This document shows positions 1-6,232 of a stretch of 7,105 nucleotides of DNA, piece after piece. The stretch's first letter is position 1, and every line of letters begins with the position of its first letter. The position numbers and the translations under genes were made by a program. Below the pieces are notes generated by a model. It was not told the DNA's origin. It saw only the letters and a program-made list of their open reading frames with translations, and made no database searches. This DNA is from Acidobacteriota bacterium (GTDB taxonomy: Bacteria; Acidobacteriota; Blastocatellia; Pyrinomonadales; Pyrinomonadaceae): positions 1 to 7,105 of the forward strand of contig JAHEEZ010000194.1 of assembly GCA_024640445.1 (NCBI GenBank), in the 5' to 3' direction.

Positions 1-1776
1 AGGACCGGCTCCGCTCCGTCTCCGTGGCGAAAGAACATTAACGCTCCCGTAAACTCATCCCTGCGCGAAGTGGTTGTTTCAGGCTCGAGCGTCGAGTCGA
101 AGTTCTCAAGTTTGAAAGCGGTGACAATAGGAACTGGTAACGGCCGTGGGATCGTAAAACTGAATGGCAAGTCCTATCGCGGAAAGATGGAGGTTTTCGT
201 CAATTCCAAAGGCGGCGTCACGGTAGTGAACGTCGTTCCGATGGAAGATTACCTGCTCGGCGTCGTACCGTCCGAGTTGTCGCTGCCACAGGTTGAGGCG
301 CAGAAAGCACAGGCAGTCGCCGCAAGAACTTATGCCGTGGCGAACACCGACGGATATAGGGAAAAAGGTTATGACATGCTGCCGACCGTCTGGTCGCAGG
401 TCTACAAGGGAGTTTCGATCGAGACGAAGATGGGCACACAGGCGGTGATGGAGACACGAGGTGTCGTCGCAACCTATCAAAACAAGCCTATAAACGCGCT
501 TTATACCTCGACCTGCGGGGGCCGAACCGAAGATTCAGGCAATATTTTCGAATTCAACGAACCGTATCTGAAGGGAGTCGACTGTTCTCTGGAAGGCCGC
601 GAGCACTTCGATCCGTTCCTGGTGAGAACAAATCGCGAACCGGCGTTGATCAGAAACGAAGCGAATTACGATGCGGTGCGGCTAGCCGCAAAATACGCGG
701 TCAATAACTACCTGATGGTAACAACGCAGTTTAGCGACGACTATTTCGAAGACCCTCCAACCGAAATCGAACTCCGAAGCTGGATTAACCAGCTTGGCGC
801 AAAGTTCGGGAGGATACCGGCGCTGGTCGACCGCGAGTCGTCCCGCCCATTGAACCTCGCCAGACTTCTATCCTCGATGATCTATCCGCCCGACGAGGCC
901 GATTCCGCCGACACTCTTATGTCCGAATCGGATATCGCATACCAGCTCTCTTTTCTCGACGCCGCCGAGGTGCCCAAGCGCGACCGTCCGATGCTTGCGG
1001 AACTACTTCGAGACGGATGGTTCTCGATCTATTCCGATCTCACGATCAAGCCTGCGAAACATTATTCAAGGGGCAAGATCCTGAGGATGATCGACAGTAT
1101 TTACAGCAAGAAAAAATGGGACCTGGAATTTGAGACAGGGACGGCGAATCCGACCGAGGACGGCAAGCTGGTCTTGAAGGTAGGCAGATCCGACAAGGAG
1201 ATCGAGGTGAACCCGAACCTGTTCCTCTTCCGCAAGTTCGGCGATTCGTTCTATCAGGTGAGGGAAACGGCGCTTGTCGGCGGCGAGACGGTTAGGTACA
1301 AGGCCAACGCCGCCGGACAGATCGTGTATCTGGAGGTAGAACCTACCGATAAGACGACCGTGGCGGAATCGATGTCGCCGTTCACATTCTGGCGTACGAA
1401 TCTTTCGGCCGGCGCTGTCCGCTCCAGACTCTCGAGATACGTCAAGGGAATGGGAACTCTTATCGACATACGGATCAAAAACAAGGGCTTTTCCCGGCGA
1501 GCTACCGAATTGGAAATAGTCACGACCAGCGGTGTGCATTCGCTGAAAGGCGGAAAGATCCGTTCGGCTCTGCGGCTCCGCGAACAGCTCTTCGTTATGG
1601 ACAAACGCTTCGACTCCAACGGACGAGTAACCAGTATTTCATTCACCGGACGGGGATGGGGGCACGGTGTCGGAATGTGTCAGTACGGGGCGTACGGGCT
1701 TGCGAAAATGGGCGTTAAGTACGAGAGGATCATAAAGCACTACTACACCGGAGTAGATCTGACAAAGGCTTATTGA
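1..1776 (+). CDS. SpoIID/LytB-domain cell-wall protein, 5'-truncated by window edge
   Basis: The frame is open from base 1 with no stop, so the true start lies upstream; the GTG at 70 is only the first start-like codon inside the window. The 591 visible residues carry the SpoIID/LytB domain. Residues 73-94 hold the MEDYLLGVVPSEL block, whose Glu (about 92) matches the catalytic Glu of SpoIID lytic transglycosylases. Then come a QAVAARTYA helix (about 103-112) and STCGGRTE (170-177), the conserved Cys/Gly hallmark. The C-terminal block GRGWGHGVGMCQYGAYG (about 550-566) and HYYTG are also present; the usual Ser of GMSQYGA is Cys here. The two halves are separated by about 280 residues (roughly 198-481) not found in the compact family, including an SLH-like stretch near 311-368. 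The family cleaves peptidoglycan glycan strands; in non-sporulating bacteria the exact role is not settled. An exported location is expected, but the signal peptide would lie outside the window. The family call is firm; function beyond wall remodelling is inference. Confidence 0.9.
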   Translation, partial: RTGSAPSPWRKNINAPVNSSLREVVVSGSSVESKFSSLKAVTIGTGNGRGIVKLNGKSYRGKMEVFVNSKGGVTVVNVVPMEDYLLGVVPSELSLPQVEAQKAQAVAARTYAVANTDGYREKGYDMLPTVWSQVYKGVSIETKMGTQAVMETRGVVATYQNKPINALYTSTCGGRTEDSGNIFEFNEPYLKGVDCSLEGREHFDPFLVRTNREPALIRNEANYDAVRLAAKYAVNNYLMVTTQFSDDYFEDPPTEIELRSWINQLGAKFGRIPALVDRESSRPLNLARLLSSMIYPPDEADSADTLMSESDIAYQLSFLDAAEVPKRDRPMLAELLRDGWFSIYSDLTIKPAKHYSRGKILRMIDSIYSKKKWDLEFETGTANPTEDGKLVLKVGRSDKEIEVNPNLFLFRKFGDSFYQVRETALVGGETVRYKANAAGQIVYLEVEPTDKTTVAESMSPFTFWRTNLSAGAVRSRLSRYVKGMGTLIDIRIKNKGFSRRATELEIVTTSGVHSLKGGKIRSALRLREQLFVMDKRFDSNGRVTSISFTGRGWGHGVGMCQYGAYGLAKMGVKYERIIKHYYTGVDLTKAY

Positions 1777-1862
1777 TGACGTTTTCCCGCAACCAAACCA
1801 TCGGCGCCCTTATAATTCTTGCCGTTTTGCTGATCACTCTTTCATTTCGCTCGTGTTTCTGA
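1776..1862 (+). CDS. Possible 28-residue single-helix membrane peptide, coupled to the SpoIID-like gene
   Basis: An ATG overlaps the last base of the upstream stop (TGATG), typical of translational coupling. AAAGG at 1764-1768 sits seven bases before the ATG, a reasonable ribosome-binding site. The product begins MTFSRNQT, continues with a hydrophobic stretch of about 15 residues (IGALIILAVLLITLS), and ends RSCF. It would thus form one membrane helix with a short polar N-terminus and a C-terminal Cys. I recognise no family. It could be a small inner-membrane partner of the wall enzyme, or a chance ORF: 28 codons is short, and the support is only start context and hydrophobicity. Confidence 0.45.
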   Translation: MTFSRNQTIGALIILAVLLITLSFRSCF

Positions 1863-1976
1863 GATCAGTGTTTAATCCGAGAGAGTCGCAGTACGTGTGG
1901 GCTTAACAGACAGTCAGGTACTGAACTCCGCTTTGCGCCCTTGCGGGAAATTCTTTCAATCGCCCGCTCAATTACA

Positions 1977-2945
1977 GTGAACTCGAAAAACCCGGAAAAC
2001 TCCCGACCCAATAGTAATCCCATATTCGCCATCGTCGGCCCCACTGCTTCCGGAAAGACTGACCTGGGAGTGGAACTCGCCCTGCATCTTGGTAACGGCG
2101 AGGTCATCAACTGCGATTCGGTTCAGATATACAAAGAGATCGTGATCGCAACCGCGAAACCAACGCGGGAGGAAATGTGCGGGGTTCGCCACCACCTTCT
2201 CGATTACGTATCTCCTTATACTAACTACACCGCCGCCGACTGGGCACGAGACGCCTCTGAGAAGATCACGGAAATTGAATCAAGGGGAAATGTCCCGATC
2301 ATCGTCGGAGGTACCGGATTCTACCTTCGAACTCTAAGAAGACCCTTGTTCGAGAGCCCGCCGACCAACCCCGCCCTCAGGGAACAATTCAGAGAGCTCC
2401 TTAAAGAAAAAGGAGCGGAAGAACTTCACTCGATGCTCAAAGAGGTCGACCCCGAATCGGCAGAGCGGATCCCTGTCCGCGACCACTCAAGAACGATCCG
2501 CGCTCTCGAAGTATTTCAACAAACCGGGAAGAAACTCTCCGACCTTCAGCCAAATCGAGATGAGCCCCCGGCATTCGCCGACCGTATCCGGGTCTTCGCG
2601 CTCGACCCGCCGCGAGAAGAGCTGTACGACAAGATCAACGCCAGGGCGCTTGTCCATTTCGAGAACGGTCTGGTCGAAGAGGTGAAAGCTTTGCTGGAAG
2701 AGGGAGTGCCGCCCGAGAGCAACGCGCTTGGATCCCACGGTTACCGTCGCGTTCGCGAATACCTAGCCGGAGAACGATCCCTCGAAAGCGCGATCGAAAA
2801 AACAGCACAGGACGTCAGAAACTATGCGAAGCGGCAAATGACCTGGTTTCGAAAGGAGGAAGGCGTGATATGGCTGAATGGCTTCGGTTCCGACCCTCGC
2901 GTCAAAGAGACCCTTTTTGACCGCGCCGGGTGTGGGAATTCATAA
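1977..2945 (+). CDS. miaA: tRNA dimethylallyltransferase MiaA
   Basis: MiaA transfers the dimethylallyl group from DMAPP to N6 of A37 in tRNAs reading UNN codons, the first step to ms2i6A, in the cytoplasm. From the GTG at 1977 the protein is 322 residues, close to the family's usual 300-320. Motifs in order: P-loop VGPTASGKT near residues 20-28; CDSVQIYKEIVIATAKPT (catalytic Asp in DS; the family's IGTAKP is IATAKP here) near 47-63; IVGGTGFYL near 109-117; RTIRALEVFQQTGK near 172-185; HGYRRVREYLAGE near 254-266; and RNYAKRQMTWFR near 281-292. A TTG at 1941 would add 12 residues without similarity to the usual N-terminus. Neither start has a clear Shine-Dalgarno; GTG 1977 is preferred for codon type and length. 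The order miaA-hfq, followed here by tmk-holB, is a common bacterial arrangement. Confidence 0.95.
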   Translation: MNSKNPENSRPNSNPIFAIVGPTASGKTDLGVELALHLGNGEVINCDSVQIYKEIVIATAKPTREEMCGVRHHLLDYVSPYTNYTAADWARDASEKITEIESRGNVPIIVGGTGFYLRTLRRPLFESPPTNPALREQFRELLKEKGAEELHSMLKEVDPESAERIPVRDHSRTIRALEVFQQTGKKLSDLQPNRDEPPAFADRIRVFALDPPREELYDKINARALVHFENGLVEEVKALLEEGVPPESNALGSHGYRRVREYLAGERSLESAIEKTAQDVRNYAKRQMTWFRKEEGVIWLNGFGSDPRVKETLFDRAGCGNS

Positions 2946-2971
2946 GTGCGGCCTTGCTTCCGCTAACAATC

Positions 2972-2998
2972 TTGTTCCTCTCCAAAATCTGTTATATT
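2972..2998 (+). promoter_or_regulatory. Candidate extended -10 promoter for hfq
   Basis: TGTTATATT at 2990-2998 gives an extended -10 (TG-n-TATATT, five of six bases matching TATAAT). A weak TTGTTC at 2972-2977 lies 15 bases upstream; the short spacer and poor -35 mean the TG extension would carry the recognition. It lies in the 95-base gap between miaA and hfq and would give an untranslated leader of about 35 bases. Inferred from sequence only. Confidence 0.4.
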
Positions 2999-3029
2999 CT
3001 CTTCCTACTCAAAATGACCTGAATCAGTT

Positions 3030-3034
3030 GGAAG
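3030..3034 (+). promoter_or_regulatory. Ribosome-binding site of hfq
   Basis: GGAAG, within TTGGAAGAA, ends six bases before the ATG at 3041. This is one of the few clear Shine-Dalgarno sequences in the window and fixes the hfq start. Confidence 0.6.
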
Positions 3035-3040
3035 AAATTT

Positions 3041-3301
3041 ATGGAAAAATCCAGTCCTCAGAATATCCAGGATGCGTTCCTGAACACAGCCCGACGGGAG
3101 AAGCAGGATGTTGTATTCCAGCTGTCGGACGGGAAATCGATATCCGGACGGATCAAGAGCTTTGATAAATTCTCCGTTCTAATAGACATTGACGGCAGCG
3201 ACGTTCTCCTTTTCAAACACGCAATCACTACCGTCTCGGTCGAAAAAAAACAAGTCGAATTTCGGGTAACATATCTTGGAAGGAAAACTGATAACACTTG
3301 A
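3041..3301 (+). CDS. hfq: RNA chaperone Hfq
   Basis: Hfq is a hexameric Sm-like ring that pairs small RNAs with mRNAs. The 86-residue product has the Sm1 region starting NIQDAFLNTARREK (residues 8-21) and the Sm2 signature FKHAITTV (58-65). Compared with E. coli Hfq, the proximal-face residues Gln8, Phe42, Lys56 and His57 are kept (Q10, F44, K59, H60); Gln41 is Lys43 and Tyr55 is Phe58. The rim patch RRER is RREK. On the distal face, Tyr25 aligns with Gln27 and Ile30 with Lys32, both non-conservative. The C-terminal tail is short, about 20 residues after the Sm core, unlike the long gammaproteobacterial tail. It follows miaA as in enterobacteria, and its 3' end overlaps the start of tmk by 26 bases, so the two are probably co-transcribed and coupled. 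Confidence 0.95.
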   Translation: MEKSSPQNIQDAFLNTARREKQDVVFQLSDGKSISGRIKSFDKFSVLIDIDGSDVLLFKHAITTVSVEKKQVEFRVTYLGRKTDNT

Positions 3302-3944
3302 GGGCATCGACGGAAGCGGTAAATCTACCCAGATGCGAATGCTTGCAGGTGATCTCCGTCTGCGGGGGCTCGATATCATAACTACCTGCGAGCCGGGCGG
3401 TACGCCGCTCGGTCGACGGCTTCGCAAAGCGTTCCTTGAGACCGAAGAACAGGTCGTTCCGCTTGCTGAACTGCTGCTTTTTGCGGCCGACCGCGCACAG
3501 CACGTCAATCTGCTCATCAAACCGGCGATTTCGGAAGGCAAGGTGGTTATTTCCGATCGATATGCCGATGCGACCTTTGCCTACCAGGGCGCGGGCAGAG
3601 GCTTTCCTGAAACCACAGTAAACGAGGTCATCAGTCTAGCAACTTCAGGCCTGAAGCCGGACCTAACGCTTTTCTTTGATCTCCCCGTCGAAAGGTCCCT
3701 GGCGAGAGCCCACGACCACGAAGGTGAGCATCGTGTCACGAACCGCATGGACCTTGAGACAAATGAGTTCTACACTCGCGTACGCGAAGCTTACCTAGGA
3801 ATAGCGAAGGCGGAACCCGATAGATTCAAGGTCATCGACGCGAACCGCTCAATTGAAGAGGTCCACGCTGACGTTCTGGCGGTCGTGACTTCATTCCTTG
3901 GGAACTCGTCAGGCGGAGTATTGCAGGCACAGGGTGAAAGGTGA
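3276..3944 (+). CDS. tmk: Thymidylate kinase (dTMP kinase)
   Basis: Tmk phosphorylates dTMP to dTDP with ATP in the cytoplasm, on the route to dTTP. The 222-residue product shows P-loop GIDGSGKS (10-17), EPGGTPLG (39-46), the DRY motif (94-96) followed by AYQGAGRG (102-109), and RVREAYLGIA (168-177) after the LID region. Length is slightly above the usual 200-215 because of a C-terminal tail (about 210-222). The start is TTG: a TAA at 3267-3269 closes the frame just upstream, and MEGKLITLEGIDG matches the family's normal N-terminus. A CTG at 3288 would remove the first strand. The start lies inside hfq with only a weak GGGT upstream, so initiation probably depends on ribosomes finishing hfq. 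tmk next to holB is a widely conserved pair. Confidence 0.95.
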   Translation: MEGKLITLEGIDGSGKSTQMRMLAGDLRLRGLDIITTCEPGGTPLGRRLRKAFLETEEQVVPLAELLLFAADRAQHVNLLIKPAISEGKVVISDRYADATFAYQGAGRGFPETTVNEVISLATSGLKPDLTLFFDLPVERSLARAHDHEGEHRVTNRMDLETNEFYTRVREAYLGIAKAEPDRFKVIDANRSIEEVHADVLAVVTSFLGNSSGGVLQAQGER

Positions 3945-3965
3945 GTCCTGCCGACGGTTGTCCCG

Positions 3966-5009
3966 ATGTTCGAAGATATACTTGGAAACGATAACGCAAA
4001 GAGACTCCTGACAAGGCTTGTTGAAGCTAAGCGGGTGCCGCAGTCGCTTATGTTTACGGGACGTTCGGGTGTCGGAAAGCGTCTTTTCGCGCTCGAGCTT
4101 GCGAAAGCATTTGTTTGCACTGACCGCTCCGGGCAGCTGCCATGCGGAGTTTGCTCACCTTGCCGGCGCGCTTCAAATTTCACCTATCCGAAGTCCGGCG
4201 ACCGGGACGCCCACAAGGAGGTGATCTTCACCGGTCATCCCGACGTGGGAATGGTCATCCCCTACAATCAGACTATCTACATCGACGCTGTCAGGTCCCT
4301 TGAACGTGAAGCCAATTTCCGTCCGTTTGAGGCGCGCGCAAGGCTCTTTATCATCGACGATGCCGAGAAGCTGAGTTCGGTGAAGGACAATGCCGCAAAT
4401 GCCCTTCTGAAGACTCTTGAAGAACCCGCGGAAACGACCCACATCATCCTCTTAACCTCCAGGCCTTTGCTTTTGCTCTCAACCATCCGTTCCAGGTGCC
4501 AGTCGGTTAGATTCGGACCGATCTCGAAGGACAAGATAGTCAGGCATATGACCGAGATCTTGGAGTACCCAAGTGAAGACGCGGCCCTCGTTGCGGGTCT
4601 TTCGCGAGGCAGTCTTGGAAATGCTCTCGGCACGGATCTCGACAAGTTCCGTCCGCTCAGAAAACAGCTTCTGGAAGTGATCACTCGCTGCAGCCGCAGG
4701 GACAGTTTCGCCGCGCTGCTTCGAACATCTGAAGAACTGACCGACCCAAAGGCCCGAGACGACTACGGTGAGAGCCTTCACATATTGCAGGCGTTGATCC
4801 ACGATACATGGACCCTGCAGAAGAAAGACGGAGGCGAGATCGTGAACTTCGACCTTCGGCAGGAACTGACGGATATCGCGGCGTCCACGGACGGAAACAG
4901 GCTTGTAAGTTGGCTTTCAGAGATCGAACGCCTTCGCGAGAACCTGAATTTCAACCTGAACCGTAAACTGGCCACCGACGCGCTGTTTATGAGTATGGCG
5001 ACGGGATAG
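3966..5009 (+). CDS. holB: DNA polymerase III subunit delta' (clamp loader)
   Basis: Delta' is the rigid stator of the clamp-loader AAA+ pentamer that places the beta clamp on primed DNA. The 347-residue product begins MFEDILGNDNAKRLL, typical of the family. It has a P-loop-like GRSGVGKR (32-39), a four-Cys zinc module (C51, C60, C63, C66), a GHPDV block near 90-94, Walker-B-like LFIIDDAEKL (127-136), NALLKTLEEP (145-154) and the SRC motif (176-178) ending the sensor region. The C-terminal 150 residues fit the helical collar domain and are weakly conserved, as usual. Arg instead of Ser/Thr after the P-loop Lys is common in delta', which need not hydrolyse ATP. The ATG is 21 bases after tmk with no strong Shine-Dalgarno of its own. 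It appears to be the last gene of the block, since a promoter follows. Confidence 0.92.
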   Translation: MFEDILGNDNAKRLLTRLVEAKRVPQSLMFTGRSGVGKRLFALELAKAFVCTDRSGQLPCGVCSPCRRASNFTYPKSGDRDAHKEVIFTGHPDVGMVIPYNQTIYIDAVRSLEREANFRPFEARARLFIIDDAEKLSSVKDNAANALLKTLEEPAETTHIILLTSRPLLLLSTIRSRCQSVRFGPISKDKIVRHMTEILEYPSEDAALVAGLSRGSLGNALGTDLDKFRPLRKQLLEVITRCSRRDSFAALLRTSEELTDPKARDDYGESLHILQALIHDTWTLQKKDGGEIVNFDLRQELTDIAASTDGNRLVSWLSEIERLRENLNFNLNRKLATDALFMSMATG

Positions 5010-5059
5010 GAAACTTGAACCTGGAAAGGAAAAGACGGTCTGATCGGTAACGGGTATTT

Positions 5060-5102
5060 CTTCAAATGTACCTGCTGCAGGTGACTGCCTTCGTATTTGA
5101 AG
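5060..5102 (+). repeat. Inverted repeat overlapping the DUF2752 promoter
   Basis: CTTCAAAT (5060-5067) and ATTTGAAG (5095-5102) are perfect eight-base inverted arms separated by 27 bases; the right arm contains the -35 hexamer at 5097-5102. Between them lies a second perfect inverted repeat, ACCTGC-T-GCAGGT (5070-5082), with a different centre. The arrangement could be an operator or a DNA/RNA hairpin. Without a regulator gene nearby this is only suggestive. Confidence 0.4.
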
Positions 5103-5125
5103 CGGGGGAATATCGGGGATAGAAT
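5097..5125 (+). promoter_or_regulatory. Sigma70-like promoter for the DUF2752 gene
   Basis: TTGAAG (5097-5102) and TAGAAT (5120-5125) are separated by exactly 17 bases and match the consensus at four and five of six positions. Transcription would start near 5132, giving a leader of about 20 bases before the ATG at 5153. It lies in the 143-base gap after holB, which holds no other gene I can support. Confidence 0.6.
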
Positions 5126-5152
5126 TCTGCATTACTAGAGCGCGCACGAAGT

Positions 5153-5572
5153 ATGGAAGAAAGCAGTTTCAAGAAACCTGAAAGGATAATGGCCGGGGTC
5201 GGCCTTGCCGGGCTTGCTGTCGGCAGTTTTGTGGTCGGATTCTTCGATCCCTCGAAGGCAGGATTTTTTCCCGGATGCCCGCTTCTGAAGATCACCGGAT
5301 TTGCCTGCCCCGGATGCGGTCTGACACGCGGTTTTCATGAACTATTTCATGGCCATATGCTTACCGCTCTGGACTTTAACGCGCTCGTCCCGATCTACGC
5401 GATTGCCTTTTCATTTCTCGCCTTCTTGTTCATTTCGATCGCTTTCCGCGGCCGGGCTCTGAGATTCACGATCTTCACGCCCACGACACTCTATTTCTTC
5501 CTGGGCCTTTCGGCGGTCTTCGGAGTGCTGAGAAATATCCCCATCCATCCTTTGTCGATACTTTTTCCATAG
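5153..5572 (+). CDS. DUF2752-family small membrane protein
   Basis: The 139-residue product has the DUF2752 hallmark: a Pro/Cys-containing lead-in (FFPGCPLLKITG, 38-49), then CPGCGLTRG (52-60) and an FHGH...AL.FNAL stretch (65-78). Three hydrophobic segments are visible, about 13-31, 78-98 and 112-127, so it is probably an inner-membrane protein with the CPGC motif near the end of helix 1. The paired Cys suggest metal or redox chemistry, but the family's function is not established. ATG 5153 is used because it fits the promoter just upstream; Met13 (5189), preceded by AAAGGA at very short spacing, is an alternative. Its own promoter suggests a single-gene unit. It converges on the toxin gene, with 32 bases between the two stops. 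Confidence 0.85.
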   Translation: MEESSFKKPERIMAGVGLAGLAVGSFVVGFFDPSKAGFFPGCPLLKITGFACPGCGLTRGFHELFHGHMLTALDFNALVPIYAIAFSFLAFLFISIAFRGRALRFTIFTPTTLYFFLGLSAVFGVLRNIPIHPLSILFP

Positions 5573-5604
5573 CGCGAATACTACACGAAATTAAGATTCC
5601 TGGA

Positions 5605-5946
5605 CTAATCTTCTGTTCCAAACTGGACTTTATCTTCTGCGGAGAAACCAAACTCGTTGAAGTAGTTGCGTGCGGAATGAAGAACGCGGACTATGCTAAT
5701 TGTGTGGTCGTTGATCGCATAAAAGACCAGATACTTGCTGAATCCGCGGACGAACCAGACCCTTACGTGCTTCCGCGAGGCCGATTTGTGAATTCTTCCG
5801 ATTCGCGGACTTCGCCCGATCAGCTTTATTGAATCTTCAACCGCATCAAGAAAGCGGATCGCTGCTCCAAAATTCTCCTTAGAGATAAACTCAGCAGATT
5901 CAGCGATATCTTCCCTGGCAACATTAGTAATTTCGATCAAGTTCAC
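5605..5946 (-). CDS. ParE/RelE-superfamily toxin
   Basis: The 113-residue product has the ParE-type layout: VAREDIAESAEFI (9-21) starting a helical hairpin, FGAAIRFLDAVEDSI (26-40), SPRIGR (46-51) leading into the beta-sheet, an RVW..RGFSKYLVFYAI strand pair (62-78), and the C-terminal strand ISIVRVLHSARNYF (83-96), a strong family signature. ParE toxins generally poison DNA gyrase while RelE toxins cut ribosome-bound mRNA; the sequence looks more ParE-like, but the target cannot be read from it. About 17 residues follow the usual end. The start is GTG, overlapping the antitoxin stop as GTGA, so the toxin is translationally coupled to the antitoxin. The gene looks intact. Confidence 0.88.
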   Translation of the reverse strand: MNLIEITNVAREDIAESAEFISKENFGAAIRFLDAVEDSIKLIGRSPRIGRIHKSASRKHVRVWFVRGFSKYLVFYAINDHTISIVRVLHSARNYFNEFGFSAEDKVQFGTED

Positions 5947-6215
5947 GTTTCATGATCGACCTTTCTTTCCCTTTCCCTTTCCCCGGCTTTAAGTGCTTCT
6001 TTCATCTCTATAAAGTCCTGGCTCGTCAGGGGAGTAACGTCAGTGTCTCTTAACCCCTCGACCACAAGACGTTCTATCCGCTTATCTTCCAGATAGTCCC
6101 GAATAATATCCCTGACAAAATCACTTGTACTTGCGAAATGACCGTCGGCGACTTCGCGCTCAACCTCGATCTTCATAGATTCCGGAAGTGATATGTTGAT
6201 CGTTTTGTATGACAT
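5943..6215 (-). CDS. ParD-like ribbon-helix-helix antitoxin
   Basis: From the ATG at 6215 the product is 90 residues. The N-terminal half is a ribbon-helix-helix DNA-binding fold: a beta-strand KTINISLP (4-11), helix A through ESMKIEVEREVADG (12-25), then the FASTSDFVRDIIRDYLE helix (27-43), matching ParD/CC2985-type antitoxins. The C-terminal half (about 45-90) is acidic and charged, suited to wrapping the toxin, and ends in an ERERER run coded by a hexamer repeat. A TTG at 6233 would add six residues, but GAGG at 6225-6228 and the promoter position favour the ATG. It lies directly before the toxin with a four-base overlap, the classic antitoxin-first order, and should bind the palindrome at 6248-6262. 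Confidence 0.87.
   Translation of the reverse strand: MSYKTINISLPESMKIEVEREVADGHFASTSDFVRDIIRDYLEDKRIERLVVEGLRDTDVTPLTSQDFIEMKEALKAGERERERKVDHET
5966..5983 (-). repeat. Tandem hexamer repeat in the antitoxin C-terminus
   Basis: Three perfect TTTCCC units on the + strand (GGGAAA on the coding strand), plus a partial unit, encode Glu-Arg pairs near residues 79-84. The unit is six bases, so gain or loss of copies keeps the frame. The purine run also resembles Shine-Dalgarno sequence 15-40 bases before the toxin GTG. Confidence 0.7.
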
Positions 6216-6224
6216 TTGGCTTTG

Positions 6225-6228
6225 CCTC
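6225..6228 (-). promoter_or_regulatory. Ribosome-binding site deciding the antitoxin start
   Basis: GAGG on the minus strand lies nine bases before the ATG at 6215. It selects this ATG over the TTG at 6233, which lies upstream of the site. Confidence 0.5.
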
Positions 6229-6232
6229 GACA

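Noticed and set aside
1..1776. SpoIID as evidence for an endospore-forming Firmicute
   Set aside because: SpoIID/LytB domains are widespread in non-sporulating bacteria, no other sporulation gene is present, and the miaA-hfq order and codon use do not point to a Firmicute.
2878..3165. 95-codon ORF bridging the miaA end and the hfq start
   Set aside because: It overlaps two well-supported genes in another frame and covers the hfq promoter and ribosome-binding site; no motif.
3945..3965. CTG at 3948 as an upstream HolB start using the GGTGAG at the tmk end
   Set aside because: Spacing to CTG would be only about two bases and the added residues are not family-like; ATG 3966 gives the normal MFEDILG start.
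4059..4082. P-loop of HolB ending in Arg instead of Ser/Thr, as a lost active site
   Set aside because: Delta' subunits often have degenerate P-loops because they act as the stator and need not hydrolyse ATP, so this is ordinary for the family.
5010..5059. Possible terminator after holB
   Set aside because: No GC-rich hairpin followed by a U tract is visible here; the inverted repeats nearby fit promoter control better.
5593..5612. AAGATT/AATCTT inverted repeat with an eight-base loop between the DUF2752 and toxin stops, as a bidirectional terminator
   Set aside because: The six-pair stem is almost all A-U, has no good U tract on either side, and overlaps the toxin stop; too weak to call.
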